A stretch of DNA of 30,688 nucleotides from Phoronis ovalis (Eukaryota; Phoronida; Phoronidae): NCBI GenBank assembly GCA_028565635.1, contig JAOXYB010030620.1, positions 1 to 30,688 of the forward strand. Direction: 5' to 3'. Position numbers and translations under genes: made by a program. The notes under the pieces are model-generated. The model searched no databases. It saw nothing but the letters and a program-made list of their open reading frames with translations, and had not been told where the DNA came from. Positions 11,401 to 19,403 of the stretch are shown here, piece after piece (position 1 is the first letter of the stretch; the number at the start of each line of letters is the position of its first letter).

Positions 11401-14249
11401 TTTAACTGTGTAATTTAATAACAAGTCATATTTAAATATGATATTGTTTTATCTAACTGTGTATATCAATATTTCACCAATAATAAATATGTAACTGCTT
11501 TATCTAACCTGGCCGAAGTACTATACTGTTGCCTTTAGATAGTAATTCAATTTAAGTATGCCCCAAGCGATTTTTTTGCAGTATTTGACTGGACAATGTG
11601 ACGAGAAAGCTTCTTTTGCACTCCTGGACAAGTTTATAGAATGCGGTGGTAATTTTATTGACACTGCTAATGTATATTCCAGTGGCCAATCAGAGCAGAT
11701 TGTTGGTAACTGGCTGCAAAAACGGTATGTTTCCGAAAGCTTTTTTATTTATAATTACTGTGATGATAGATATAGGTCTATAAGACTCAACGAATTTGCT
11801 AAATACAATAGTTCACCTCCACTGAGCATTCTACAGCTAAAATGTTAGAGAAATCCCTGTTGATTCAAAAATACTAGTTTACATGGGATTGAGATTAGCT
11901 TGTTTTTCCTTAAATTTGTCAATGAATTTCAGAGGAGGGCGCGACGATTTGGTCATTGCGACGAAGGTCAGTGCTATGATGAACAGCAAAGATGTTAATT
12001 GCAGAGGTTTAAGTAGGAAACATATATTATGGAGCGTTGAAGAGAGCTTAAAAAGATTACAGACTGATTACATTGATCTTTATCAGGTAACTTTGGCATA
12101 TTATGTAGCTGATGAAAAAAAAATCTGATTTTGGATCTTTACCTTGTAAAGCTGTATACACACATGTTTTTTAAAACTAAATGTCCAGTGTAGTATATTA
12201 CGGCTTAGAATAATTCAGCTTTCATTGTTCTAGTAACTATTAGTAACTAGTTGTTCTAGTAAGTATTACTTATTTGATTTGAAGTTATATGTAGTGAACT
12301 TGTCCAAGTAGTTGATACTTACATGTTAGTATTCTGTTTTTAAGTTTCATGGTTGGGACAATGGTACTCCTCTTGAAGAAAGTCTTCGAACATTTGATGA
12401 TCTAGTCCGCTCAGGCAAAGTCCGCTACCTGGGTGCTAGTAATGTAACTGGTTGGCAACTGCAGAAAGTGGTAGACTGCTGTAGCCATATGGGACTGAGC
12501 AAATATGTTAGTCTTCAGGTAAATACATTTTACTTAGCTTATTGACACTGTTTTTATTTCTCATTTTATACATAACATAGATTATAAAGATCAAGCTTGA
12601 GACTTCTGCTTCCTATATTTTTAACAAGGACTAACTTAAGGCGAAGTTTGCCAAAAGGACACGATTTTCAGTGTTATGGTAGTTATAAAAAAATTCTAGT
12701 TTGGAGAACCTGATTTAAAGTCTGCTAATAATATTTAAATGTGACCTTTTTTGTTAATTAGGTAATTATCAGAAGTATACTCTAAAGTTTGTTAGCCTCT
12801 AATATTAGGAATCATAATATTGGGACTCATTTACCGTATATGTCTTCTTCGTTTCTTAGCAACAATATAATTTATTATGTCGTGAGGTAGAGTGGGAGTT
12901 AGTTGATGTCTGCAGAAATGAAGGTCTTGGATACTTACCTTGGAGTCCACTAAAAGGGTAATTAAAGTTATGTTTTATAATGAAGCTCTACATAGGTGTC
13001 TCAGAATGTTTTATCGAAATAAGTTTGAGAAATTCATTTAATTTTTATGTACTAGGATGGTGGGAATATGTGCTTATTATCGGCCAGAAATGTATGGTGC
13101 GTTTGCAAAGAAATTATCCATTACAACATGGCTTATTTTATGATTTATTGGTATTTACACTTTCGTACAGAATCACCTTGAATGTAGTAATATTTTGTAC
13201 TTGTAAGCATATACTGTTTAGTGGTTAAATTTCAAATTAGCAATTTGCAATCAGTACATGGCAATGACCAGTACATGGCAATGACTTTTTAGTGGTTGGC
13301 TGAGTGGTAAAATGCAAAAGGGAATGATAGCACCACCTGTCGGCAGCCGAGTTGAAATGGCAACAAGTACAGGAGCAAGTTTACAGTCAAGTCCTAATTT
13401 TGATAAATTCAACAACGAAAAAACATGGAACTTGTTAGATACTATGGCATCCATAGGGAAGGAACATGGTAAATCTTTACATTCATTGTTTAATTCTACC
13501 AGTCGCACATATCCAATAATATCAGCATATGCACACATTTTTTAATATTTTAGTGTACCATAGCTTTGGTGCTGAATTAAGACATGATGTATTGTCTATG
13601 ATATTCTAATAATATAATTATGCACATACATTTGTAAAACAGCATGTAAGAGTTCATGTGATAACTTAATGTAAGTTTTACTTTCCTGCAGGAAAATCAG
13701 TCGCACAGGTTGCCTTAAGATGGTTATTACAGCGTGACACCGTTGACTCCGTCATTATAGGTGCAAAGAAAATGTCGCAGCTAGAAGATAATCTCGGAGC
13801 TGCTGGTGGCTGGCTGCTTACAGATGAACAGGTGTGTATGGCGAGATGGGGTGCGATCACATTTTCTTGTAATCATTGCTTCAGACAGGTTGCAAGCTAT
13901 CGTAGGGTTATCAGACAGCTGTTGCAGTGCCTGTTCTTTTGACAGAGACTTGTTGTCAGCTAGATTTTATGTTGGCATAGGTGATTATTTCAATATCTAT
14001 CAGCAAAGATAGGGGATACTAGTCTTGCACAAAGATCACATAGTCTGAATGAAGAGTCGTGATTACACCGCGGAAACATTATTTATGTGCTAGTTGTTAT
14101 TCCGTAGTTGTGGTTATATTTGTTTCATGTGTCTCCTTCATTAATTTCAGATGGAAACTTTAGATGCAGCATCGGCACCAGATTTACCTTATCCGTATGA
14201 AATGGTGTGGAGGATTAACAAAGGCAGACGTGGAAAACTTGGGCCATAA
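5360..14249 (+). CDS. Aldo/keto reductase, eight exons
   Basis: NAD(P)H-dependent oxidoreductase of the aldo/keto reductase superfamily (TIM barrel, cytosolic), of the subgroup resembling potassium-channel beta subunits and bacterial YajO/YghZ-type enzymes. Exons: 5360-5473, 11582-11724, 11933-12086, 12345-12518, 12860-12957, 13293-13468, 13692-13831, 14151-14249. All introns are GT..AG and every phase fits, giving 365 aa. The catalytic tetrad is visible: D65 and Y70 (FIDTANVY), K97 (IATKV), H139 (YQFHGWD). The cofactor segment is at about 306-321 ([14 protein letters not shown]), with Lys where many members have Arg. Three in-frame ATGs (5360, 5381, 5393) precede the conserved start [10 protein letters not shown]; the first is chosen provisionally. 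Intron 1 (6.1 kb) contains an antisense GPCR gene. Candidate AATAAA at 14581. Substrate cannot be read from sequence. Confidence 0.9.
5785..7445. repeat. Left copy of a tandem segmental duplication
   Basis: By eye, 5785-6070 resembles 7630-7890, and about 6500-7445 resembles about 9320-10545, in the same order and orientation, with many substitutions and indels. Landmarks include the shared GCATATGCATATATT near 5818 and 7670, GAAATTGTGCACCTGCACAT near 6980 and 9853, and TTCTGACATATA near 7425 and 10518. The unit therefore includes a GPCR gene and its 5' flank. In this copy most of the 3' part of the gene is missing. Confidence 0.7.
6504..6834 (-). pseudogene. Truncated GPCR pseudogene, duplicate of the 8571-9659 gene
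   Basis: The translation near 6794-6504 matches the intact receptor through TM2 and TM3: [40 protein letters not shown]. Three lesions are seen. The position equivalent to the receptor start (ATG at 6834) reaches a TAA at 6816-6814, after six codons. About eight residues of TM1 are lost. Homology stops just after the equivalent of LGIT, before the DR motif, so TM4-TM7 are absent. The homologous 5' flank continues to about 7445. It is also nested antisense in intron 1 of the aldo/keto reductase gene. Confidence 0.85.
7630..10545. repeat. Right copy of the tandem segmental duplication
   Basis: Partner of 5785-7445. It holds the intact receptor gene. About 2.9 kb against 1.7 kb for the left copy; the difference is largely the GPCR 3' part missing on the left. 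Confidence 0.65.
8571..9659 (-). CDS. Rhodopsin-family G protein-coupled receptor, orphan
   Basis: Intronless, 362 aa, seven hydrophobic segments; a plasma-membrane receptor coupling to heterotrimeric G proteins by family. TM1 carries N37 (GILANVLAL) and TM2 carries D64 (LVAADAL). TM3 ends GDRL (113-116), a variant of E/DRY. TM6 has CWLPY (244-248), and TM7 has DPVIY (289-293) in place of NPxxY. The N-terminus has N-glycosylation sequons (NNS, NAT). C95 opens TM3 but the second extracellular loop (about 155-182) has no Cys, so the canonical disulfide appears absent. C313, C316 and C319 may be palmitoylated after helix 8. Two adjacent ATGs (9659, 9656) are possible starts. The flavour is of the melanocortin/adenosine/cannabinoid-like cluster, but no ligand can be assigned. 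Candidate AATAAA signals on the minus strand lie at 8420-8415 and 8386-8381. Confidence 0.88.
   Translation of the reverse strand: MMENNSKELHYDVFNATDCGLASIFHGIISCVGILANVLALVALTSVKKKDTAMLLLFSLVAADALTPVVTLVSIIRDPNCDFDLGDVDFMVTTCLQSSSFYAILFTMLGITGDRLVASVKPLRHPQLVTKWRVQIFICFSWLLSFTAGFLPYLVFEITEIDVSNSPQSNESDKDSTDVYTKTPLTILISVAFACFLFLVIVYGIIFHEIYRHRQFALVTRQQARGIVKGTITSILIVGTFTVCWLPYGITYLTISYIGLDKMTPSENNFIHHLKRANFALVLLNSICDPVIYISRNKRVRHSFKDFLKKFRCTACETCSFQQTKRYDASDNTSSEPDVQIKESPSCKSLRKNVQNRTTNSR
10546..11581. other. Rest of aldo/keto reductase intron 1, no gene seen
   Basis: AT-rich intronic DNA with short open frames on the minus strand that have no domain or splice support. It ends with the polypyrimidine tract and TTTTTTGCAG acceptor of exon 2. 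Confidence 0.6.
11582..11724 (+). CDS. Aldo/keto reductase exon 2
   Basis: Follows TTTTTTGCAG and begins in phase 0 with YLTGQCDEK. It codes residues 39-85 plus two bases of 86 and contains the catalytic D65 and Y70. The donor is GTATGT. Confidence 0.88.
11933..12086 (+). CDS. Aldo/keto reductase exon 3
   Basis: The acceptor is AATTTCAG. It codes residues 86-137, with catalytic K97 in IATKV and the conserved [14 protein letters not shown] helix-strand segment. The donor is GTAACT, phase 0. Confidence 0.9.
12345..12518 (+). CDS. Aldo/keto reductase exon 4
   Basis: The acceptor is TTTTTAAG. It codes residues 138-195: FHGWD with H139 of the tetrad, then the [11 protein letters not shown] segment typical of the family. 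The donor is GTAAAT, phase 0. Confidence 0.9.
12860..12957 (+). CDS. Aldo/keto reductase exon 5
   Basis: The acceptor is TTTCTTAG. It codes [13 protein letters not shown] through LPWSPLKG (residues 196-227 plus two bases). QQYNLL.R..E is the conserved cofactor-side strand. The donor is GTAATT. Confidence 0.9.
13252..13285. repeat. 17-bp tandem duplication before a splice acceptor
   Basis: Two exact adjacent copies of CAGTACATGGCAATGAC at 13252-13268 and 13269-13285. The second copy abuts the CTTTTTAG acceptor of aldo/keto reductase exon 6, so it occupies the likely branch-point zone. Confidence 0.9.
13293..13468 (+). CDS. Aldo/keto reductase exon 6
   Basis: The acceptor is CTTTTTAG. It codes residues 228-286 plus one base, starting GGWLSGK, the conserved loop after the SPL strand. 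A 17-bp tandem duplication lies just upstream of the acceptor. The donor is GTAAAT. Confidence 0.88.
13692..13831 (+). CDS. Aldo/keto reductase exon 7
   Basis: The acceptor is TTCCTGCAG. It codes residues 287-333, including the cofactor-binding [16 protein letters not shown] segment. The donor is GTGTGT, phase 0. Confidence 0.9.
14151..14249 (+). CDS. Aldo/keto reductase exon 8, terminal
   Basis: The acceptor is TTAATTTCAG. It codes the last 32 residues, ending RGKLGP and TAA. The sequence PYPYEM resembles the C-terminal region of this subgroup. Confidence 0.87.
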   Translation: METLDAASAPDLPYPYEMVWRINKGRRGKLGP

Positions 14250-14580
14250 ACAAAGCCAAATCAAGTTTAGAAACGATAATAACATGTTACCGTAAAAATA
14301 TGTGTGACAATCATACCGGAATACAGTACATTGCATGCGTACCATACGCGTTATTACAGATGGGAAAGAGTTTCGTTTGTGTAGAGTCGGAGAGTGACAA
14401 CAGCCCCTTTAATGTCTCCATGTACAATCTGAACTCAGTATCTTTACTACTAGCATGTACTAGAAGACATTTAAACAGAAAAATATTCATTTGTGGCAGT
14501 CCAATTCATCGATTAGATTAATAACTTCTGAAATTAAATAATATGTTTTTCATTAAAGAATTATGAAACGTTTAGGTCCT

Positions 14581-14586
14581 AATAAA
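14581..14586 (+). terminator. Candidate poly(A) signal of the aldo/keto reductase gene
   Basis: Canonical AATAAA about 330 bases after the TAA stop; an ATTAAA variant lies about 20 bases upstream. Position fits a 3' untranslated region of normal length, but cleavage cannot be proven here. Confidence 0.45.
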
Positions 14587-14696
14587 TTGTGTAAGCTTAC
14601 CACTGTTTCATGCTGCAAAATATATTTTTTTAACTAGAAGCTAGGTCATACGTAGAATGTGATAAACCTGCTTCTTAATTTAGTCTCCTTAAAATA

Positions 14697-14733
14697 GACA
14701 TACCATTAATATATGGGACATACCATTAATATA
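14697..14733. repeat. Short direct repeat
   Basis: GACATACCATTAATATA occurs at 14697-14713 and again at 14717-14733, a 20-bp period. It lies in the gap between the aldo/keto reductase and the amidohydrolase-like gene, where nothing else is seen. Confidence 0.85.
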
Positions 14734-15167
14734 CACATTTGAAGGATTTGGTCAGATACCTGGCGCTTTATAAACTTTATTAATTATTAAAAATGAAGTG
14801 CAATGAAGTCTTTTTTATCTCCTTGTTTAATGTATATTTTGTCTGGATGCACTATCAAAATTAGTTTAGTAAAAAAATGCCAATGGTATATATATTGGAA
14901 AAATACGATATCAGTATGTTACTAATTCAAGACATGTAAAGTATCGTGTGTAAAGCATTTATGTAGGTTGTAAACACACTGAAGTGGGGGATAGTAGTTT
15001 GAATCCCAACGTTCTAAAATTGTCAACCTCTCCCTTCCCATAAATAATTATCAGTCCCTGGAAGATTGATGTAATTCTTATCTTGTTGGCAGCGTATCGT
15101 TATTTGTTTGCTGAAAATTTTATCTGGTAGCTTAACCTTACATTTACAGCTACCTACGCATTTCAGG

Positions 15168-16217
15168 ATGAAGCTTCCAAGAACGTTAAGGGACATTTTA
15201 ATATTACTGTTCCAAATTGTTTCTATATTATTATCAACTAGTCAGCAGTATGAAATTATACATGGTGCAAATAATTACATAGAATACCAGGTCGGTGACA
15301 ATAGCACAAACATTGTGTTAGCGTCGCCACATGGCGGATATCTTACTCCGTCGTCTATACCAGATCGCATACAAGGATGCTATGACGATGCTAATTATAC
15401 ATGTATATACTCTCATATCAATTGCTCTACAAACGAAAAGGGCACTTGCAACAAAGTTATCGTATGGCGCGACCAATGGACCCGGGAATTGACTATATTG
15501 TTAGCTAATGAATTACAAAACTTAACTGGAAATAGACCGCACGTAATTATAAACAATCTTCAACGTTCCAAATTGGACGCCAATCGCCCTATAGATGAGG
15601 CTGCTTTTGGGATATCGGAATCGGAAACTGCTTATAAGGAATTTAATGCATTCATTATGCAGGCAAGAAATGCCGTAAAAGGACCTGGTGTATTTTATGA
15701 CATACATGGGCATACTCGGGCCAAAGCGTGGGTAATGCTAGGTTACCGTATTTCAAAAGACGATATTAATAATGGCAACCTTTACCCTGAAAACTCTTCA
15801 GTCAAAGCTTTGGCCGCACGTCACGCAGATATCTCCTTCATGGATTTAATTCATGGATCAGAGAGTCTAGGTGGATTTTTGCAAGCAGAAGGTTATAGTG
15901 AAACGGTTCCCTCACCGAAGCATCCAATCCCTGGTTCCCATGCTTACTACCGTGGTGGATATAACACTCTAATGTTTGGTTCATATTTTAGTGGCGTCAT
16001 TGATGGAATACAAATAGAAACACCGAGGATCATATGTAACGACAAAGATGGGCCTTTATACGTAAAAGCACTTGCAAAGGCGATTTATAAATTCCACGAA
16101 AAATATTTTATTCGAAAGCGTGAAATTTCGAAGGCTTGTTCTATGGACATACATGTGCAACTTATCATTGTGTGTGTTACTGCAGCATATTTCAACAGCT
16201 TATACAACAAAGTGTAA
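15168..16217 (+). CDS. Secreted N-formylglutamate amidohydrolase-like protein
   Basis: 349 aa in one coding exon from the ATG at 15168, the first in-frame ATG; the frame is open further upstream only from a TTG. Residues 1-25 look like a signal peptide (core ILILLFQIVSILL). The pattern matches the N-formylglutamate amidohydrolase / zinc amidohydrolase-like superfamily: SPHGG (H55), NRPIDEAAFG (N139, R140), FYDIHGHTR (D178, H180, H182) and IETPR (E284). H55, H182 and E284 are plausible metal or catalytic residues, by analogy only. Several N-glycosylation sequons fit a secreted or lumenal location. The last 20 residues (about 330-346) are hydrophobic, suggesting a membrane or GPI tail. The substrate is unknown; the bacterial histidine-degradation role should not be transferred. 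TTTCAG at 15161-15166, just before the ATG, may be a splice acceptor for a 5' untranslated exon. A decayed partial copy follows at 16621. Confidence 0.75.
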   Translation: MKLPRTLRDILILLFQIVSILLSTSQQYEIIHGANNYIEYQVGDNSTNIVLASPHGGYLTPSSIPDRIQGCYDDANYTCIYSHINCSTNEKGTCNKVIVWRDQWTRELTILLANELQNLTGNRPHVIINNLQRSKLDANRPIDEAAFGISESETAYKEFNAFIMQARNAVKGPGVFYDIHGHTRAKAWVMLGYRISKDDINNGNLYPENSSVKALAARHADISFMDLIHGSESLGGFLQAEGYSETVPSPKHPIPGSHAYYRGGYNTLMFGSYFSGVIDGIQIETPRIICNDKDGPLYVKALAKAIYKFHEKYFIRKREISKACSMDIHVQLIIVCVTAAYFNSLYNKV

Positions 16218-16620
16218 AAAGATAGTACAATAATGTATTTTGTTTTTCGTTACTCAAGATCTCCCGCTCAAAAGTATATACACAACGACATGTATGTAGT
16301 TCTTATAAAAAAATTATATTATATGATTGTATACTTATTCCTATTCTGTCAGCAGTTCATCTCAGCAGTTCATAGCACAGACCACAGTTGGCACATTTTT
16401 TATAATTTCACGCTCGCATTTTTATTGTGAAAATGTGCGTGCACTAAATTATTTTACACTTAGATGGCATGTTTTTAATGAACACACCCTAAACAATTTA
16501 GTATTCAATTTAGTTTGTCTGCCAGTATCAACTTAGGACGATCTCAGGATTTAGGTTTGGAAGTTTGGATATTTATGAATGTGCAATATACTGCTGTATA
16601 TAAGATGTTCCTGAACGAAT

Positions 16621-16832
16621 GTTGCTACTACCATGGTGGATGTAATACTTTAATAATTGGTCCGCGGTTTAGTTGATGAAATACAAAGTAAAATTGATAG
16701 AAATCGTATGTAATTACGAAAGATGTGCCATTTTCATATGTTTAACAACTTGCAAAGACTCTATTTATAAATTCCAAGATTCCAGGAAATGGACGTACAT
16801 GTACGTCTATGTGTAACCTTGGGCGTGTGTAA
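16621..16832 (+). pseudogene. Decayed 3' fragment of the amidohydrolase-like gene
   Basis: Aligns by eye with the end of the gene at 15940-16180. Shared landmarks: GCTACTACCATGGTGGAT against GCTTACTACCGTGGTGGAT, the GATGAAATACAAA segment, ACTTGCAAAG, TTTATAAATTCCA, and ATGGACGTACATGT against ATGGACATACATGT. Indels and stops break every frame, and the first two thirds of the gene are not recognisable upstream. It is a dead, partial tandem duplicate. Confidence 0.7.
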
Positions 16833-19240
16833 CTATAAATATTTAGATAATTTTTAAAAACAACTGTGAAAAAATATAATCTATGTAACGGATGGTCGAT
16901 AAGCTTGGTCGATAAATAAGTGAAATTAAAATAAGTGATATCAATGAACATATATTATTGCTTAAAAGATATTAGCTTCTTCATCAGATTCATTTATTTT
17001 ATGAAGTTTGTTGTACTTGCATTAGAAGTGTTAAATAAAACAGTGCTTATGCTTTTCATATTAATTTATGTATAATTACATATTGCTATTTTTGTGCTAT
17101 CAACGTAATAAAATAAAAACTTGAAACTTATAAAAATTATAAATAAGAACTCCGGATGTCATTTTCGACGATTAAAAAGAACAGAGAGGTCTGCGAATAT
17201 CATTATTGCAGATGCCTGTTTAACAAATGTCAGTAGTCTAGCCGAATTCGTTGTTAATTTAAAATTTAAAACTTTTGCATGAATTCTAAGATTAAAGAAT
17301 TTTGTAATAATAAGCAAAAACTAGGGGTTTAAATTCAGTGCGCAAAATGTTTCAAAACACATTTTTATAGATAATATCATTTTCCCTGATCAGATGTACC
17401 TGTAATGCATATTAGTGTTAGGTGGACCATATCTAAGCCAAACAACTGCTTCTTTAGTATTTTTTCGAATTCGTCTGATTCCGTCCCTGATAAGTGTGTT
17501 TTTGAAAAATATTCCTTATTACAAATTTCAAAACTTGAAAAATTCATGAAAGTTAACGGTAGTGCTTTCGCTAATTACGACAATTTTGGCAGTACATGTG
17601 GGCAATCTCCTGCTCGGTAGATATAAAATAAAAATTATGTAATAAATTATTCCGGAACTGAATAAACACTCGTGGGGTTTCACATTATTTGGTTTTCATT
17701 AATTGGATCCCAGGCTGTATACTGGTAACGTTCAGTTTCCTCAACATATCGTGGTTCAACATTTTTTTTAAAATAGGAGGAGTGCAAATTCACGTCTTCA
17801 GTAATAGGACATTGTTAATTGTGACAAGTCTTAAAAAAGCCGCGACGATAAATGGTCGGCTATTGAGTAAAATGGGGGATCGATCCCGGGGGGTCGATGA
17901 CCGTCGTTATTATTATTTTTACCACAGTCTGCGCCGCCTGGTGTTAGTAACAGATTTGTCTGCGCACTCCTTGACCTCTTTCTATAAGATTTTTCAAAAA
18001 CATGATTATAATGTTTCAAAAATAAAAAGAAATTATCGCAAATACGAAAAACGGAACAAGATACGTCGCAAGTGTGTCTTTTAGATGTGTAACATGAAAA
18101 TACAGATGAAATATTTTACGAGCTTTCAACTTGTGGCTATAGATAACACTTGCCTTTGTGGCTACATTTTACCTAGGTGCGAAACACGTGAATTTGTTTT
18201 GATGTCATCTTGGGTTTTGAGTTGATTTTCTTCATTTTCCACGGTAAGATAGAGGGAACTGAAATTAAATAATGAATCGTGTTTACGAAGGATACTTTAC
18301 AAGGCAAAATATGTTTAATAAGGTTTCGCGATATTACGTTGTTTTGATCCGCTTGTTTTTTGAGTTCTAAATTTAGCGCCGCGAAAACCGGGGGCCATTC
18401 ATGTTTTTTTGGTTAAAGGAATGTAGGCTACCCCCAAACCCAATCCAAAATTTTAGCCTGTGGTAGCAAACTCAATCCAAGTTTTTGAAAATGTAAGGAT
18501 AACAATCCAACATTTTAAAATATTTGAGTAGCAGTCCATTTTTACATAACGTAACTGAACAGATACTGTACAAACCTTCTAGTAATAAAGTTCTAGTCCC
18601 GATTTCGTCCCGGGTACGCCTCAGACAACTTCTGAAGTGTGAGGCTTGCTAAACGTCAAGAATGCTTGTATACCAAATCATAGGTGAAAGTGACCAACCG
18701 TCCAAAAATATGTAATCGTTACAATCTCAGTTCAAATATTATGCTCTTGAATGTATAAGTCGAAGTAACAGATTTCTGATCTATAATTGTTGATAATGAG
18801 AGAGAGCAAGAGGCTGACTTTGGATAGATGCTTTAAAGATGTCAACGTGAACTAATTTAAGTTTGTTCCATTCTACAATATAATACTTCTTCGGAACTAG
18901 TTCTTGTAAATATCAGTTCCGATATTTGAGGTATTTGAAAACAACAAGAGGTATTTGAGGAATATCACTGTACTAGATTTGTGCTGTCAAAGTCTGCATT
19001 TTTAAGTTTTTTTTAATAGAATGCCTTGATAATTGTAGTATAAGGCACAGGGAACAGGTGTTAAAAATAAAATAAAAAATGTGAAATGAATGAAAAATGT
19101 ATTTTTTATCATATATACTGTTTGTTCATGAAATTCAGATGTGTATCAGAGTAATAGTCATTTTGTAGTGGTTACATAAACCCACTGGGTTTGTCAACGG
19201 TCTTTGTTTTATTTGTATAATAATTTTTCTTTATTTGCAG
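16833..19240. other. Intergenic, no gene seen
   Basis: AT-rich. Open frames at 17405-17620 and 17689-18084 (plus) have no domain. A perfect 12-bp palindrome GGGATCGATCCC at 17876-17887 sits in a small GC-rich patch that may be repeat-derived. 18440-18550 has imperfect ~30-bp units each containing CAATCCAA. The 5' untranslated exon of PFAS should lie near the right end but cannot be identified. Confidence 0.5.
18445..18548. repeat. Degenerate ~30-bp tandem repeat
   Basis: CAATCCAA or a close variant followed by a T/A-rich stretch recurs about every 30-33 bp (near 18449, 18473, 18501 and, weaker, 18534). Too diverged to define a clean unit. Confidence 0.4.
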
Positions 19241-19246
19241 TGAACA

Positions 19247-19403
19247 ATGGGCATTGTCAAATGTTTCCGTACTCCAGGCTTGAGTGGTGGTCAACATAAT
19301 GTAGTTTTGAAGAAGCTACAATCTCTTACTGCGGATCTCAAGATTAAAGCTCTTCATTCTGAACTTTGTTTTTACGTTTTAGTGGGTCAAGAGAAAGAGT
19401 CAG
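19247..19403 (+). CDS. PFAS: PFAS coding exon 1
   Basis: 52 codons plus one base. The ATG lies seven bases after the TTATTTGCAG acceptor. Ends QEKES before a GTGTAG donor. Confidence 0.85.

Noticed and set aside
14985-15012. Possible tRNA B-box (GTTTGAATCCC)
   Set aside because: No A-box, acceptor stem or cloverleaf could be built around it.
17689-18084. Plus-strand 131-codon frame
   Set aside because: Low-information, Lys/Arg/Tyr-rich end and no recognisable family; probably chance or a relic of a repeat.
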